The notes beneath the pieces are model-generated. The model saw only the letters and a program-made list of their open reading frames with translations. It had not been told where the DNA came from and did not search any database. A DNA stretch of 64,000 bases from Alcanivoracaceae bacterium (lineage in GTDB: Bacteria; Pseudomonadota; Gammaproteobacteria; Pseudomonadales; Alcanivoracaceae), in assembly GCA_029212745.1 (NCBI GenBank), contig JARGOL010000006.1:1-64000 (forward strand), given 5' to 3'. Both the position numbers and the translations under genes were made by a program. How positions within the stretch are numbered: the stretch's first letter is position 1; the number at the start of each line of letters is the position of its first letter. Below are positions 19,212-28,864 of the stretch, in pieces.

Positions 19212-20426
19212 ATGACGCAGACGAGCCCCGGTGAAGGCTATGGTGCCCGCACGACGACAGCCGCGGACCCGGCCGCCAGCAGCCCGCCACAGACACCCGA
19301 TTTCCGCTCGGTTCACACCAGCACCTTCCTGCAGCTGCTGGAACGGGGAAACCTGTCCGTGGTGGCCACCACCTACCAGGCCGGCAAGCTGATCATCGTG
19401 CGCAAGCAGGGTGACCAGGTGAATACCCATTTCCGCATGTTCCGCAAACCCATGGGCATGGCGGGACGACGTAACGGCTTCGCCATCGGCACGGTCAACG
19501 AAATCCGGGAATTCCGTAATGTCCCGGCCGTGGCCCAGCGCATCGACCCGCCAGGCAGCCATGACGCCTGCTACATCCCCAGCAACAGCCATACCACCGG
19601 CGACATCGATATCCATGAGATGGAGTACGACAAGGACGACCGCCTCTGGTTTATCAATACCCGTTTCTCCTGCCTGTGCACCATGGATGCCGACAACAGC
19701 TTTGTGCCGCGCTGGCGCCCACCGTTTGTCAGCGGCTACGCCCCGGAAGACCGCTGCCACCTCAACGGCCTGGGCATGCGCGACGGCGTGCCCCGCTATG
19801 TCACCATGCTCGGGCAGACCAACGAGATGGGGGGCTGGCGTGAGAACAAGCGCGATGGCGGCCTGCTGATGGATCTCGAGGATGAACGCATCATTGCCAG
19901 CGGCCTGTCCATGCCGCACTCGCCGCGCTGGTACAGGGACAAGCTCTGGGTACTTGAGTCGGGTTACGGCTCTCTCTCCACCATCGACCCGGACAGCGGC
20001 GAAAAGACCGACATCTGCCACCTGCCCGGCTTCACCCGCGGCCTCAGCTTCATCGGCGATTACGCCATTATCGGCCTGAGCCAGGTACGCGAGTCCGCCG
20101 TGTTCTCCGGCCTGCCCCTCACCGAGCGCGAGGAGCAACGCTACTGCGGCATCTGGGTGGTCAACATCACCAATGGCAAGACGGAAGCGTTCCTGCGCTT
20201 TGAGGGCTCCGTGCAGGAGATCTTTGCCGTGCAGGTGCTGGTCAACCAGACTTACCCGGAGCTGCTGGAACCCCATGACCCACTGATCAACAGTTCCTAT
20301 GTGCTGCCCGATGAGGCGCTCAAGGAAGTGGACTTCGAATCCATCGAGCGCCACCAGAAAGCGGCGCGGGAAAAAGCCGAACAGGCGAATGCCGCAAAAG
20401 ATGCCGGCGGCGGCGCCGGGTACTGA
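19212..20426 (+). CDS. DUF4915/TIGR03032 family protein, stand-alone
   Basis: 404 residues, strongly similar throughout to the C-terminal third of the fusion at 12327 (shared stretches such as LLERGNLS, VATTYQAGKLI, FVPRWRPPFV, GYAPEDRCHLNGL, MLGQTNEMGGWRENKRDGGL, LESGYGSLSTIDPD, ICHLPGFTRGLSFIGDYA). The regular recurrence of strand-turn segments suggests a beta-propeller-like fold (inference). No signal peptide is evident. The family is known to co-occur or fuse with sulfotransferases, but its activity is unknown. ATG 19212 has AAGGA 9 bp upstream. It lies between beta-helix copies 2 and 3, divergent from copy 2. Confidence 0.86.
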   Translation: MTQTSPGEGYGARTTTAADPAASSPPQTPDFRSVHTSTFLQLLERGNLSVVATTYQAGKLIIVRKQGDQVNTHFRMFRKPMGMAGRRNGFAIGTVNEIREFRNVPAVAQRIDPPGSHDACYIPSNSHTTGDIDIHEMEYDKDDRLWFINTRFSCLCTMDADNSFVPRWRPPFVSGYAPEDRCHLNGLGMRDGVPRYVTMLGQTNEMGGWRENKRDGGLLMDLEDERIIASGLSMPHSPRWYRDKLWVLESGYGSLSTIDPDSGEKTDICHLPGFTRGLSFIGDYAIIGLSQVRESAVFSGLPLTEREEQRYCGIWVVNITNGKTEAFLRFEGSVQEIFAVQVLVNQTYPELLEPHDPLINSSYVLPDEALKEVDFESIERHQKAAREKAEQANAAKDAGGGAGY

Positions 20427-20475
20427 GCCGGTCAACAGCCGCGTATGACCGGGCCAGAGCGCCCGGCCCATGGCC

Positions 20476-20506
20476 AAAAAAAATCCCCGCCGGAGCGGGG
20501 ATTTTT
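20476..20506. terminator. Bidirectional intrinsic terminator
   Basis: ATCCCCGC-CGGA-GCGGGGAT hairpin with A7 on the left and T4-5 on the right, between the DUF4915 gene and beta-helix copy 3. Confidence 0.9.
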
Positions 20507-20508
20507 CC

Positions 20509-23199
20509 TCAGCGCCGGCGCCGGCGTCGCAGCCCCAGCGCAGCAAGGAGCGACAACCACATGCCCCCCAGCAGGCCGCTGCTGCTGCTGTCATCAATGA
20601 ACACGGCGTCATTGTCCTTCTTGACCACTACACGTCCCTGCACCGTGGTCTCCAATGCTGGCGAGCCGTCGTCAATGACTGTCACGGTGACAAAGTACTC
20701 GCCCGCCTGCTCCAGCGTGCCCGATACAGTGTCCGGTATCGGCGACCAGGTCAGGCCCGCCGGCAAGCCGTCGACACTCACTGTGCTGACCGCATTGCCA
20801 TCCGGGTCCACGAACAGGTCAGCGACAACGAGGGTCTCCACCGTTTTCCCTTCATTGCCGGCCAGCTTGGACAAAAGATTGACATCCAGCTGCGGCGGCC
20901 GGTTTGCCGTGTACTCCACAGCGCCCTGGTCTGTCGTGCCCTGATCTGGCACGCCGCGTTGGTCAGTGCCGCCGGGACGACCGCCCTCACCCACATCAAT
21001 GCCGGGCGCCAGCGCACTGGTGGGCGCATGGGTCAGCGTGGCGCCACCGTTATCGGCAAGGGGGCCCAGCTCCGGGTCCACATTGATGACCGAGGCCGGC
21101 GACACAGTAGCCCCCTCTGTGCTGTCAAAGCCCCGCTCCAGATTGCTGTCACCGATGGTCAGTGTCGGCTCAAGGGAATCAACTGACGTGCTGCCGACAC
21201 CGTCCAGGCTGAGGGAATCCCCTCCCACGAACACCTCAGTACTGTTGGAGGAACTGAAGATGCTGTTTGCGATGGTGAAGTTGGGGGCCTCACTGGTCAG
21301 GTTGTCGCCGTTATAATACTGCGTAGCCGCCAGATGGAACTGGGTGCTGCCACTGCCAGCGCCGTTGTTATCCACCACCGTTGAACTGTAAATGAAACCG
21401 CTTTCAACATCCCTCACGGCGATGGCCGCGGTGGCATCACTGGAGCGGTTGCCGGAAATGGTGGAATTGCTGATGGAAAGCACCGAATAGAACGCGGATT
21501 CGAGCTCATTGCCAGCGTAGGCAAAGCGTTCCGAATCGAATTCCAGCGCACTGGCGGTGCCTCCCGCCCGGTTACCGGAAATGGTGGAGCGATCAATATT
21601 GACGTCCACGAATTCCTCGAAGTTGAATTCCAACGCCGGTCCGTCGGAGGCGCTATTGTCAGCAATGGTCGAGTCTGTGACCTGCATGTCCTGACCGTTC
21701 TGGAGATTCGCAATCAAGGCGGCCGCACGCGGGGCGGTATTCCCGGACACGGTCACACCGGTGAATTCCACGGTACCGTAGCCATAGCCGCGAATGGAGA
21801 GGCCACCACCGAGCTCCTCAGCCCTGTTGCCGTCCACCAGCGTGTTTTCCAGTAACAGGTTGGCGCCGGACACAGACAGCGCGCCGCCGTCGCTCATTGC
21901 CACATTATCCCGGAAAACGCTGTCGCTGATGTCCGTGCCGCCCTCACCAAAGGTGTAGATGGCACCACCACGGTTACTGCTTTCGTCATCGGGCTTGCCG
22001 GCATCATCCGAACGATTCTTGATGAAAGACGAACCGGATATGGACAGGGAGCCCGAAGTACGAATGGCACCACCATCGTCAAACGCCTGGTTGGCGGAGA
22101 ACAGTGAATTGGTAATGCTGATGGCGGCGTAACCGGAGTTGATCGCGCCACCATCATCATAGGCAAAGTTGCCACTGAAGGTGCTGTTGCTGATGTCCAC
22201 CGTGCCTTCATAGCCCACTGAGAGTGCACCACCGTCACTGTCAGAAAAGCCACGGGTTTCATTGTCACTGAGGATGCTGTCACTGATTTCCAGTGACGGA
22301 TCACCGGTCATCTTGATGGCACCGCCACCACCGGAACTGTTTTTAGACAGCGTGGAGCCGGTGATGCTCAGTGACGCCGTAGTGGCAGAACGCAGCAAAA
22401 TGGCACCACCGCCTGCGGCAGAACCCTCATACTGGTTATTCGCACTGTTGCCGCTCAGCTGGCTGTTGACGATCTCTACACTGGAATCGAGCACGTAGAG
22501 CGCACCGGAACCGCCGCTGCCATAGCCAGTATTGGTGTTGTTCTCCATGGTCACGCCGTTGAGGTACGCCGTGGAATCAACAACGGAAAGCGCCGGCGAC
22601 AGTGTCGACGTGTTACCCGAAATAATGGTGTTGGTGACGGTCAGGTTGGCGCTGTTGGTCACCAGTATCACCGAGTCATCATCCAGCTCATTATCTTTGA
22701 AAACACTGTTGCTGATGGTCACTGTGGTGCTGGCGGCGGCGGCGCGCACCAGCGGGCGCACTGACGAGGTCCCGGTGATACGCACATCATCAAGCTCCAG
22801 CGTGCCTTCGCCGCTGATTTCAAACGCCCCGTAGGTGCTGTTCTGAATGGAAAGCCCTGACACACTCAGGCTGCCACCGGATGCCAGCAGCGGCGATTCC
22901 GAGCTGAGCAACGACGCGTCGATAGTCAGCCCGCCAGAACCTGGTCCATTGATGTCCAGCGTACCAATGATGGTTGGCAGTGGCTGGCCCAGGGCCAGGG
23001 AGCCGGAAATGGTGAAGGCGATGTCGTCGGCCGTACCGGCCTCATTGGCGGACTGCACGGCGTGGAGAAAACTGCCAGGCCCGGAGGCGTTCTTGTTGCT
23101 GACGGTGAAAGTCTGCGCCACGGCCGGGCTTGATGCAGTGGCAATGGCGGCGGCGAGCGTGGTCAGGCAGAGCTCTGACCGGGAACTGGAGCGGGACAT
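20509..23199 (-). CDS. Secreted right-handed beta-helix protein, choice-of-anchor Q type (copy 3)
   Basis: 896 residues, the largest of three paralogues. Signal peptide CLTTLAAAIATASSPAVAQ; Ser/Asn/Gly-rich beta-helix to about residue 700; choice-of-anchor Q block (LGPLADNGGATLTHAPTSAL...DQRGVPD...GAVEY); Ig-like module (RPPQLDVNLLSKLAG...VVVK). The tail DDSSSSGLLGGMWLSLLAAL-GLRRRRRR differs from copies 1 and 2 and is close to GlyGly-CTERM-type sorting signals (small/Gly residues, transmembrane helix, Arg cluster), which are normally processed by rhombosortase and linked to type II secretion. ATG 23199 has GGAGG just upstream. Mature proteins are expected at the surface. Confidence 0.87.
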   Translation of the reverse strand: MSRSSSRSELCLTTLAAAIATASSPAVAQTFTVSNKNASGPGSFLHAVQSANEAGTADDIAFTISGSLALGQPLPTIIGTLDINGPGSGGLTIDASLLSSESPLLASGGSLSVSGLSIQNSTYGAFEISGEGTLELDDVRITGTSSVRPLVRAAAASTTVTISNSVFKDNELDDDSVILVTNSANLTVTNTIISGNTSTLSPALSVVDSTAYLNGVTMENNTNTGYGSGGSGALYVLDSSVEIVNSQLSGNSANNQYEGSAAGGGAILLRSATTASLSITGSTLSKNSSGGGGAIKMTGDPSLEISDSILSDNETRGFSDSDGGALSVGYEGTVDISNSTFSGNFAYDDGGAINSGYAAISITNSLFSANQAFDDGGAIRTSGSLSISGSSFIKNRSDDAGKPDDESSNRGGAIYTFGEGGTDISDSVFRDNVAMSDGGALSVSGANLLLENTLVDGNRAEELGGGLSIRGYGYGTVEFTGVTVSGNTAPRAAALIANLQNGQDMQVTDSTIADNSASDGPALEFNFEEFVDVNIDRSTISGNRAGGTASALEFDSERFAYAGNELESAFYSVLSISNSTISGNRSSDATAAIAVRDVESGFIYSSTVVDNNGAGSGSTQFHLAATQYYNGDNLTSEAPNFTIANSIFSSSNSTEVFVGGDSLSLDGVGSTSVDSLEPTLTIGDSNLERGFDSTEGATVSPASVINVDPELGPLADNGGATLTHAPTSALAPGIDVGEGGRPGGTDQRGVPDQGTTDQGAVEYTANRPPQLDVNLLSKLAGNEGKTVETLVVADLFVDPDGNAVSTVSVDGLPAGLTWSPIPDTVSGTLEQAGEYFVTVTVIDDGSPALETTVQGRVVVKKDNDAVFIDDSSSSGLLGGMWLSLLAALGLRRRRRR

Positions 23200-23334
23200 G
23201 ACGTCCTCCGTGACGGATACATGTGAGTATATGACCGGCACAACAGGGTGGCACCGCAATGGCGTCCTGCTGGCCGACATGGCGGCATTACAAGCACGTG
23301 TACCAGTGTTAACACAGCGTGACGACCACCGCTA

Positions 23335-23952
23335 TCACGAAGCGTCAATTTGCGACGGAATGCCAGAATGAAAGCGGAAATCCTCATCCTTTTCGGCGAT
23401 AAGCCGCCGCTCTTGCTCGACAAAAAAGGCGACTCGAGAATCGATGGGTTCTCCGGCATAGAGTTCAGCCAGCTGCAGGTAATCCTCGAAATGGCGTGAC
23501 TCGCTTTTGAGCAGGAAGCGGTAATAGCGACCCAGCTCGTCGTCCACGTACGGGGCCAGGGCCGCAAAGCGCTCACACGAGCGCGCCTCGATCAGGGCGC
23601 CGATAATCAGCACGTCCACCAGCCGGCCCGGCTCGCTGGTGCGCATGTGCTGGCGCAGGCCGGCGGCATAACGGGACGGCGTCATGTGGTCATAGGTGAC
23701 ACCGCGCTTGCGCATGATCTCCAGCACCTGCTCGAAATGCAGCAGTTCCTCCCGCGCCAGCCGGCTCAGGGCGTCCAGCAGCTCGGGACGGTCCACGTAA
23801 CGGAACATCAGGTTGATGGCCGTGCTGGCCGCCTTCTTCTCGCAATGGGCATGGTCAATCAGCAGGATGTCCGGGTGTTCCAGCGCCCAGTCGATCCACG
23901 CCCGGGGCGTGGGACAGGCCAGGAAATCATGAATGTGGGAAATATCGTGCAT
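23335..23952 (-). CDS. miaE: tRNA-(ms2io6A)-hydroxylase
   Basis: 205-residue non-heme di-iron enzyme that hydroxylates the isopentenyl group of 2-methylthio-N6-isopentenyladenosine at A37 of tRNAs reading U-starting codons. Ferritin-like di-iron ligands are visible in order: DHAHCEKKAAS, REELLHFEQVLEIM, IEARSCERFAAL and KSESRHFEDYL. The opening MHDISHIHDFLACPTPRAWI is typical of the family. ATG 23952 has GAGAGG upstream; the open frame continues well beyond it, but that extension translates repeats. It needs MiaA and MiaB, which are not in this window. Confidence 0.93.
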   Translation of the reverse strand: MHDISHIHDFLACPTPRAWIDWALEHPDILLIDHAHCEKKAASTAINLMFRYVDRPELLDALSRLAREELLHFEQVLEIMRKRGVTYDHMTPSRYAAGLRQHMRTSEPGRLVDVLIIGALIEARSCERFAALAPYVDDELGRYYRFLLKSESRHFEDYLQLAELYAGEPIDSRVAFFVEQERRLIAEKDEDFRFHSGIPSQIDAS

Positions 23953-24000
23953 GGCACCCTCTCTGCGTCGCGGCGCGATTCTAGCAGCTTGATCACCCCT

Positions 24001-24090
24001 GTAGGAGCGGCGTGCACGCCGCGAACCGATTGCCCGTGCTCCACCGTATCCATCCCCCGCATCCATTCGCGGCGTGCACGCCGCTCCTAC
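24001..24090. repeat. REP-like inverted pair of a 25-bp element
   Basis: GTAGGAGCGGCGTGCACGCC plus GCGAA at 24001-24025 is repeated exactly in inverse orientation at 24066-24090. A third, near-identical copy lies at 52727-52751. It resembles the GTAGGAGCGG REP family of pseudomonads. Confidence 0.85.
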
Positions 24091-24156
24091 GGGTAATGGC
24101 GGGCAGGTGCCACAGCGGCATGGACACCAGCCCCCCGGCAGGCATAATCCCCGCCC

Positions 24157-25077
24157 ATGGGACGACATACCTCCGATAGCAGCCGCCACCTGCGCGGCAC
24201 CCTGGTGACGGCTCTGCTGCGTGCGCTGGGCCGCCTGCCCTACCCGCTGGGCCGGCGCCTGGGTCTGCTGCTGGGCGCACTGCTGTGGTGGCTGCCCAAC
24301 AAGGGCAAGCGTGTGGCACGGGTGAACTTGCAGATGTGCCTGCCACAACTCAGTGATGCCTCCCAGCAACGGCTGTGCCAGCACGTGCTGAAAGAAAACG
24401 TGGCCGGCATGATCGAGCTGGCCTGGGTGTGGCAGCACCCGCAGCAGGCGCTGGCCCGCGTGGCGGCTGTGGAAAACGGCGAGCAACTCCGGGAAACGCT
24501 GGCCAGCGGCCGGCCGGCGCTGATCCTGGCCCCGCACATCGGCTGCTGGGAAGTGCTCAACTTCTGGCTGTCCCAGCACTTCCCCATGCACGCCATGTTC
24601 AACCCGTCCGGCTTGCCGGCGCTGGATGACCTGATCCGCGCCGGACGCGAGCAATTTGGCACCGTATTGCATCCGGCAACAGCCCGCGGTGTGGTCAGTC
24701 TGGTGCGTGCCCTGAAACAGCATGACGGCGACATGGCGTCGCTGTCAGCGATCCTGCCCGACCAGGTGCCGGACCGGCGCAGTGGCCGGTTTGCGCCCTT
24801 CTTCGGCCAGCCGGCCGCCACTGGCACCCTGCCGGTGAAGCTGCTGCAGCAATCCGGCGCCCGCGCCTTCATGGCGTTCGCCAAGCGCACCGGCGACGGC
24901 CAGTTCGAGATCCGCCTGCGCGACCCGGACGAGCGCATCTATGATGCCGATGTGGATACCGCGCTGGCAGGCCTGAACGCCTCCATCGAAGCGCTGATAA
25001 TGGAAGCGCCGGCCCAGTACCTGTGGACCTACCAGCGTTTCCGCCGGGTACCGGAGGGCGAGAAGAAACCGTATTGA
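24157..25077 (+). CDS. LpxL/HtrB-family lipid A lauroyl-type acyltransferase
   Basis: 306 residues, the usual length for Kdo2-lipid A late acyltransferases. The HX4E catalytic motif is HIGCWE near residue 127 in LILAPHIGCWEVLNF; the family block SLSAILPDQVPDRRSGRFAPFF and the C-terminal ending APAQYLWTYQRFRRVPEG are present. An N-terminal hydrophobic stretch (YPLGRRLGLLLGALLWWLP) anchors it to the inner membrane. Whether it transfers the lauroyl or myristoyl chain, or acts on another lysolipid, cannot be told from the sequence. It is isolated between a REP pair and a palindromic repeat. Confidence 0.9.
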   Translation: MGRHTSDSSRHLRGTLVTALLRALGRLPYPLGRRLGLLLGALLWWLPNKGKRVARVNLQMCLPQLSDASQQRLCQHVLKENVAGMIELAWVWQHPQQALARVAAVENGEQLRETLASGRPALILAPHIGCWEVLNFWLSQHFPMHAMFNPSGLPALDDLIRAGREQFGTVLHPATARGVVSLVRALKQHDGDMASLSAILPDQVPDRRSGRFAPFFGQPAATGTLPVKLLQQSGARAFMAFAKRTGDGQFEIRLRDPDERIYDADVDTALAGLNASIEALIMEAPAQYLWTYQRFRRVPEGEKKPY

Positions 25078-25124
25078 GGTTGGGGGCGTGCCGGGGTGAG
25101 GCAGGGCCCGGGAATGACGGAGGG

Positions 25125-25219
25125 CCCTCACCCCAACCCCTCTCCCAGAGGGAGAGGGGATACAGACTCACCTACGCTGGAGCGTCCCCTCTCCCCCGGG
25201 GAGAGGGACAGGGTGAGGG
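25125..25219. repeat. Dispersed GGGAGAGGG palindromic repeat
   Basis: CCCTCACCCCAACCCCTCTCCC...GGGAGAGGG, then the mirrored arm ending GGGTGAGGG. It lies 47 bp after the acyltransferase stop. Confidence 0.88.
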
Positions 25220-25315
25220 CCACCCCCCTTCATAGAGAACCCACACCATGAAGAACCCCACACCCTGACAGCACAAAGCCGCACCGACACCCGGCTCGGC
25301 GAGTTTTCCTGACCG

Positions 25316-25699
25316 TTAATCACCCCGCCCGACCAGCTGGTTGGTTCCGCGGAGATACACCTGCCCTTCGCGCTTCACCGCTGCCGGATCCGCATGCTCG
25401 GAGGCCTCGTGCACAGTCTCCAGCACCTCGGCCAAACGCTCCACCTCATCCTCGAGACGCTTCATGGCGTTCTCAAGGGTGTAGGTGAGCTGGTGCACCT
25501 CGTGCATCTGCGCGGGCGTCAGCTTTTCATTGGCAATCACCGCAGCGAGCTTTTCGTTGTGGCTGGCCAGATTCTCCAGCGCCTGTTCCAGATTCTCGGC
25601 CGGCAGGCCCTTGAAGTGGTCATACTTCTCGCTGGCCAGGGCCGGGGTAACAAACAGGGACAGGCAAAGGGCCATCACAGGGAACATCTTCAGGTTCAT
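25316..25699 (-). CDS. Small periplasmic helical protein, DUF6746-like
   Basis: 127 residues. Signal peptide MNLKMFPVMALCLSLFVTPA followed by LASEKYDHFKG; the mature part is almost wholly alpha-helical and charged (NLEQALENLASHNEKLAAVI, TYTLENAMKRLEDEVERLAE), suggesting a helical bundle or coiled coil. The YDHFKGLPAENLEQAL and EVHQLTYTLENA segments recall the DUF6746 family, of unknown function. ATG 25699 is preferred to ATG 25705 because AGAGGA sits at better spacing. It faces acnB divergently across about 360 bp. Confidence 0.72.
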   Translation of the reverse strand: MNLKMFPVMALCLSLFVTPALASEKYDHFKGLPAENLEQALENLASHNEKLAAVIANEKLTPAQMHEVHQLTYTLENAMKRLEDEVERLAEVLETVHEASEHADPAAVKREGQVYLRGTNQLVGRGD

Positions 25700-26062
25700 T
25701 GTCATTCCTCTATCACATGAAAGCGCCCACCATCGGCTGGCGTCAGATTGCCGTCACCGGCCACCCGCCTTGTTAACCCGCCCTGAAACAATGCCGCGTG
25801 AGCGCTGCAGTGGAAGATACGATTGTTGCAACTAATTCTCAATCTACGTTGCACACTGCCTACGTTCAAGTTATGCGCGTTCCAGCCGTCATAAATCCCG
25901 TGAATAGTGAATATTGCCCGAAACCGGCCCGATTTCGCCCGCAGCCGCTATCCACCCTGCCCCCCTTGGGCTATAATCGCGCCCGCTTTTAACCCCCGAA
26001 CACATTCCCAAACGCCTGATTTTCAAAAGAAATCAGGTCAGACGTCGAAGAGGGACCGTACT
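25700..26062. promoter_or_regulatory. 363-bp intergenic region with acnB promoter candidate
   Basis: Gene-free divergent region between the DUF6746-like gene and acnB. A perfect TATAAT at 25972-25977 could be the acnB -10 box; no strong -35 is seen at 17 bp, so activator dependence is possible. GAAGAGGGA at 26046-26055 supplies the acnB ribosome-binding site. Confidence 0.4.
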
Positions 26063-28663
26063 GTGCTTGAAGCCTATCGCAAACATGTCGAAGAACGCGC
26101 CGCCGAAGGCGTGCCGCCGAAACCCCTTACCGAACAGCAAGTTGCCGAACTGGTCGAGCTGCTGAAGAACCCGCCGGCCGGCGAAGAGGACTTCCTCGTC
26201 GACCTGCTGGAAAACCGCATTCCGCCGGGTGTGGACCAGGCCGCCTACGTCAAGGCCGCCTTCCTCGCCGACGTGGCCAAGGGCACCGCACAGTCCCCGC
26301 TGATCTCCCGTGAGCACGCCACCAAGCTGCTGGGCACCATGCAGGGCGGCTACAACGTCGCACCGCTGATCGAACTGCTCGACGACGACACCGTCGGCGA
26401 TATCGCTGCCGAAGCCCTGAAAGGCACCCTGCTCGTGTTTGATGCCTTCCACGACGTGGAAGAGAAATCCAAGGCCGGCAACGCCCGCGCCAAGGCCGTG
26501 ATCCAGAGCTGGGCCGACGCCGAGTGGTTCACCAACAAGCCGGACCTGGCCGAGAAGATGAGCCTGACCGTATTCAAGGTCACCGGCGAGACCAACACCG
26601 ATGACCTGTCCCCGGCCCAGGACGCCTGGAGCCGCCCGGACATCCCGCTGCACGCCAACGCCATGCTCAAGAATGCCCGTGACGGCATCAATCCCGAGAA
26701 GGATGGCGAGATCGGCCCGCTGTCACAGATGGACGAGCTGAAGAAGAAAGGCCTGCCGGTGGCCTACGTGGGCGACGTGGTGGGCACCGGCTCCAGCCGT
26801 AAGTCCGCCACCAACTCCGTGCTCTGGCACTTCGGTGACGACATCCCCTTTGTTCCCAACAAGCGCGCTGGCGGTGTCTGCATCGGCGGCAAGATCGCGC
26901 CGATCTTCTTCAACACCATGGAAGACTCCGGTGCCCTGCCGTTCGAGTGCGACGTGTCTGAAATGAACACCGGCGACGTCATCGACATCTACCCGTTCGA
27001 GGGCAAGGTGGAGAAAGACGGCAAGGTGATTGCCGAATTCAAGCTGCGCTCCCAGGTGCTGCTGGACGAAGTGCGCGCCGGCGGCCGTATCAACCTGATC
27101 ATCGGCCGTGGCCTCACCGCCAAGGCGCGTGAGTCACTGGGCCTGGAGACCAGCGACCTGTTCCGCAAGCCGGAGCAGCCGGGTGATTCCAGCAAGGGCT
27201 TCACCCTGGCCCAGAAGATGGTGGGCAAGGCCTGCGGCCTGGACGGCGTGCGCCCGGGCATGTACTGCGAGCCGAAGATGACCACCGTGGGCTCCCAGGA
27301 CACCACCGGCCCGATGACCCGTGACGAGCTGAAAGACCTGGCGTGTCTGGGCTTCCAGGCAGACCTGGTGATGCAGTCCTTCTGTCACACCGCCGCTTAC
27401 CCCAAGCCGGTGGACGTGGAAACCCAGCACACCCTGCCCGACTTCATCATGAACCGTGGCGGCGTGAGCCTGCGCCCGGGTGACGGCATCATCCACTCCT
27501 GGCTGAACCGCATGCTGCTGCCCGACACTGTCGGCACCGGCGGCGACTCCCACACCCGTTTCCCGCTGGGCATTTCCTTCCCGGCCGGCTCCGGCCTGGT
27601 GGCGTTTGCCGCGGCCACCGGCGTGATGCCGCTGGACATGCCGGAATCCGTACTGGTGCGCTTCAAGGGCAAGCGCCAGCCAGGCATCACCCTGCGTGAC
27701 CTGGTGCACGCCATTCCGCTGCAGGCCATCAAGGAAGGTCACCTCACCGTGGCCAAGGCCGGCAAGGTCAACGTGTTCTCCGGTCGCGTACTGGAAATCG
27801 AAGGCCTCGAGGACCTCACCGTCGAGCAGGCGTTCGAGCTGTCAGATGCCTCCGCCGAGCGCTCCGCCGCCGGCTGTACTATCACCCTGTCTGAAGACAG
27901 CGTCACCGAGTACCTGAAGTCCAACATCACCATGCTCAAGTGGATGATTGCCAACGGTTACGGCGACGCCCGTACCATCGAGCGTCGTATCCAGGGCATG
28001 GAAGCGTGGCTGGCAGATCCCAAGCTGATGCGTGCCGACGCCGATGCCGAGTACCACACCGTCATCGAGATCGACATGGACCAGATCAAGGAGCCGGTCC
28101 TGTGCTGCCCGAACGACCCGGACGATGCCAAGACCCTGTCTGACGTGGCAGGCGCCAAGATCGACGAGGTATTCATCGGCAGCTGCATGACCAACATCGG
28201 CCACTTCCGCGCCGCCGGCAAGCTGCTGCAGAAGGTGGAAAGCGGCACCATGCCCACCCGCCTGTGGATTGCCCCGCCGACGAAGATGGACCAGCACCAA
28301 CTCACCGAAGAGGGTTACTACAACATCTTCGGCAGCGCTGGCGCGCGCACCGAGATGCCGGGCTGCTCCCTGTGCATGGGTAACCAGGCACGGATTGCAC
28401 CGAAGTCCACCGCGGTATCCACCTCCACGCGGAACTTCCCCAACCGTCTCGGCCAGGGCGCGGACGTGTACCTTGCCTCTGCCGAACTGGCGGCGGTGGC
28501 CTCCATCCTCGGCAAGCTGCCGACACCGGCGGAGTACATGGAATACGCCAACACCATCGACTCCATGTCCAAGGACATCTACCGCTACCTGAACTTCGAC
28601 CAGATGGCGGAGTACCAGGACGTGGCCGACACGGTGAAGATCCCGGCAGCCCAGGTGGGTTGA
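26063..28663 (+). CDS. acnB: Bifunctional aconitate hydratase 2/2-methylisocitrate dehydratase
   Basis: 866 residues, matching AcnB (865 in E. coli). It isomerises citrate to isocitrate in the TCA cycle and 2-methylisocitrate in the methylcitrate cycle. The helical N-terminal domain ([15 protein letters not shown]), the swivelling domain ([20 protein letters not shown]) and the catalytic domain are in the AcnB order. The 4Fe-4S cysteines are visible in SFCHTA and in the pair [27 protein letters not shown] is also conserved. The start is a GTG at 26063 with GAAGAGGGA upstream; it gives the family's usual length. A diverged copy of its last 306 bp lies at 29446-29751. Confidence 0.97.
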   Translation: MLEAYRKHVEERAAEGVPPKPLTEQQVAELVELLKNPPAGEEDFLVDLLENRIPPGVDQAAYVKAAFLADVAKGTAQSPLISREHATKLLGTMQGGYNVAPLIELLDDDTVGDIAAEALKGTLLVFDAFHDVEEKSKAGNARAKAVIQSWADAEWFTNKPDLAEKMSLTVFKVTGETNTDDLSPAQDAWSRPDIPLHANAMLKNARDGINPEKDGEIGPLSQMDELKKKGLPVAYVGDVVGTGSSRKSATNSVLWHFGDDIPFVPNKRAGGVCIGGKIAPIFFNTMEDSGALPFECDVSEMNTGDVIDIYPFEGKVEKDGKVIAEFKLRSQVLLDEVRAGGRINLIIGRGLTAKARESLGLETSDLFRKPEQPGDSSKGFTLAQKMVGKACGLDGVRPGMYCEPKMTTVGSQDTTGPMTRDELKDLACLGFQADLVMQSFCHTAAYPKPVDVETQHTLPDFIMNRGGVSLRPGDGIIHSWLNRMLLPDTVGTGGDSHTRFPLGISFPAGSGLVAFAAATGVMPLDMPESVLVRFKGKRQPGITLRDLVHAIPLQAIKEGHLTVAKAGKVNVFSGRVLEIEGLEDLTVEQAFELSDASAERSAAGCTITLSEDSVTEYLKSNITMLKWMIANGYGDARTIERRIQGMEAWLADPKLMRADADAEYHTVIEIDMDQIKEPVLCCPNDPDDAKTLSDVAGAKIDEVFIGSCMTNIGHFRAAGKLLQKVESGTMPTRLWIAPPTKMDQHQLTEEGYYNIFGSAGARTEMPGCSLCMGNQARIAPKSTAVSTSTRNFPNRLGQGADVYLASAELAAVASILGKLPTPAEYMEYANTIDSMSKDIYRYLNFDQMAEYQDVADTVKIPAAQVG

Positions 28664-28687
28664 TTGGGATGACCGGCAAGCACTGAT

Positions 28688-28715
28688 AAATAGCCCGGCG
28701 CCAGCCGGGCTATTT
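28688..28715. terminator. Intrinsic terminator after acnB
   Basis: Perfect 12-bp stem AAATAGCCCGGC-GCCA-GCCGGGCTATTT, 24 bp past the acnB stop. Confidence 0.85.
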
Positions 28716-28864
28716 ATTATCAGGCCCCGTACGAACCGGCCTTTCCAAGGCCTCCTCGCTCAATATTGAATCCAATAAAAATAGCAGTCGCGACGCGCCC
28801 CGGGCGCTGAGTTCTGCACGCGTCTTCCTGGCGCGCAATTCGACCCTGAAATGGAGTTACACCC

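Noticed and set aside
24001-24090. Inverted pair as an intrinsic terminator of miaE
   Set aside because: It lies upstream of miaE (start 23952), has no T-run and recurs elsewhere; better read as a REP element.
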